DNA of 5,606 nucleotides, taken from the NCBI GenBank assembly GCA_012800995.1, contig JAAZIH010000279.1, forward strand, positions 1 to 5,606. The letters run 5' to 3'. Below, piece by piece: positions 4,755-5,606 of the stretch (position 1 is the first letter of the stretch; each line of letters opens with the position of its first letter). Below the pieces are notes generated by a model. It ran no database searches, had not been told where the DNA came from, and saw only the letters and a program-made list of their open reading frames with translations. A program made the translations under genes and the position numbers. Origin of the DNA: Chloroflexota bacterium. Lineage in GTDB: Bacteria > Chloroflexota > Anaerolineae > Anaerolineales > Anaerolineaceae.

Positions 4755-5606
4755 ATGAGCCAAATTACCCATATCATCAAACGCGACGGCAGCCAGGTGA
4801 GTTTTACACCGAACCGAATCGCAAACGCGATTTATCGCGCCTCGGTGGCTGTTGGAAACCGTGACCGAGAAGCAGCTAACGAGGTCGCCCGCCAGGTTGT
4901 GGAAGCCTTGGAAGAACAATTGCAACCCGGGGAAATTCCGACTGTGGAACAGGTGCAAGACCTGGTTGAACAGAAACTCATTGAAAACAAATACGCCGCG
5001 GTTGCCAAAGCCTATATTCTTTATCGCAATGAACGCGCCCGTCAGCGCGCCAAACGCTCTGACCGCGATAGTATGCCCTCTGGCAACATTCCCTGGCACA
5101 AGCTCTGGCAGTCTCTTGACTGGGCAGTTTCTCACGAAGTGCACACAACCCAGCATCTTAACCAAAAAATCCGCGATGGGAAATTTCACGAAGTCATTAC
5201 AGCAGCCGAAGCCGCTTATTTTGAAGATGTTGAAAACGCGGCCAATCTCATCCTGCAACGCAAGGATGAAATCCGCATGGTTTTTGTGGTTGGCCCCAGT
5301 TCAAGCGGTAAAACAACCACAACAACCATCATCGGCGATCATCTCGCGCGGCAGGGCTTCAAACTCAAAACCCTAAACATCGACCATTACTTCTTTGATC
5401 TTGAACTACACCCTAAAGATGAATTTGGCGATTACGATTTTGAGACCCCCCAGGCACTCAATTTAGCACTCATTAATCAGCACCTGGTTGAGCTCTTTGC
5501 TGGAAAAGAAGTGCGTATCCCGTATTACGACTTCAAGACAGGTAAAAGCCATCCCAATCACACGCCCATGCACCTTGAAGAGCACGAAATTGTCCTGATT
5601 GATAGC
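4755..5606 (+). CDS. ATP-cone domain fused to uridine-kinase/phosphoribulokinase-type P-loop kinase (3' end outside window)
   Basis: The open frame runs to the right edge without a stop (284 residues seen). Residues about 4-92 form an ATP-cone, the allosteric nucleotide-binding domain of NrdR and ribonucleotide reductases: IIKRDGSQVSFTPNRIANAIYRA at the start (7-29) and VQDLVEQKLIENKYAAVAKAYILYR at the end (67-91). A linker (about 95-170) ends in a helix of the type that precedes the kinase in uridine-kinase-like proteins (AANLILQRKDEIRMVFVV). The kinase follows: Walker A GPSSSGKT (180-187), then NIDHYFFD (208-215), KDEFGDYDFETPQAL (221-235), a typical uridine-kinase-family segment, IPYYDFKTGK (255-264), and a Walker-B-like hydrophobic strand ending IVLIDS at the window edge. 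By homology it would phosphorylate a nucleoside or related sugar alcohol, with activity perhaps set by ATP/dATP through the cone. The substrate is not known. In better-known relatives the kinase carries a tRNA-synthetase-like N-terminus instead. It is divergent from frr with its own promoter. Confidence 0.88.
   Translation, partial: MSQITHIIKRDGSQVSFTPNRIANAIYRASVAVGNRDREAANEVARQVVEALEEQLQPGEIPTVEQVQDLVEQKLIENKYAAVAKAYILYRNERARQRAKRSDRDSMPSGNIPWHKLWQSLDWAVSHEVHTTQHLNQKIRDGKFHEVITAAEAAYFEDVENAANLILQRKDEIRMVFVVGPSSSGKTTTTTIIGDHLARQGFKLKTLNIDHYFFDLELHPKDEFGDYDFETPQALNLALINQHLVELFAGKEVRIPYYDFKTGKSHPNHTPMHLEEHEIVLIDS

Noticed and set aside
4740..5258. Minus-strand open frame of 172 codons and plus-strand alternative frame 4852-5376 over the ATP-cone/kinase gene
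   Set aside because: Both overlap the frame from 4755, which has an SD, a promoter and clear ATP-cone and Walker A motifs. The other frames show no family resemblance.

Overview
The window looks like bacterial chromosome of moderate G+C content. It holds four conserved housekeeping genes, one probable accessory gene and one unusual domain fusion. The lineage cannot be fixed from 5.6 kb. The protein sequences and the ATP-cone/uridine-kinase-like fusion bring to mind Chloroflexota (Anaerolineae-like bacteria), but this is a low-confidence impression and not a measurement.

Layout from left to right. (1) Positions 2-1342 (+) are the 3' part of uvrA, the damage-recognition ATPase of nucleotide excision repair; the N-terminal half lies outside the window. 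(2) A 120-bp A+T-rich spacer, 1343-1462, is dense with structure: a perfect 16-bp hairpin, a smaller overlapping 7-bp hairpin, an extended -10 promoter, and a third copy of the hairpin-arm motif placed directly over the predicted transcription start and Shine-Dalgarno (SD) region. (3) Positions 1463-2509 (+) encode a complete Fic-domain protein (348 aa). It has an intact AMPylation motif, an N-terminal self-inhibitory helix motif (class II Fic) and a C-terminal winged-helix-like domain. Its DNA is clearly more A+T-rich than its neighbours, which suggests an acquired gene. (4) On the minus strand, 4632 down to 2534, is the compact operon frr-uppS-cdsA: ribosome recycling factor, undecaprenyl diphosphate synthase and phosphatidate cytidylyltransferase. 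It links the end of translation, the lipid carrier for cell-wall synthesis and phospholipid precursor supply, and it is a widely conserved gene order. Its end meets the fic gene tail-to-tail with only 24 bp between stop codons. (5) A 122-bp divergent promoter region, 4633-4754, separates frr from (6) a plus-strand gene, 4755 to the window edge, which encodes an N-terminal ATP-cone (nucleotide-sensing domain of NrdR and ribonucleotide reductases) joined to a uridine-kinase/phosphoribulokinase-type P-loop kinase. The gene is cut off at the right edge.

The best candidates for something little described are the fic control region (three copies of one motif around one promoter, next to a Fic protein with its own putative DNA-binding domain) and the ATP-cone plus kinase fusion. 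No tRNA, rRNA, CRISPR array, transposase or phage gene is visible. No gene-free stretch exceeds about 120 bp.
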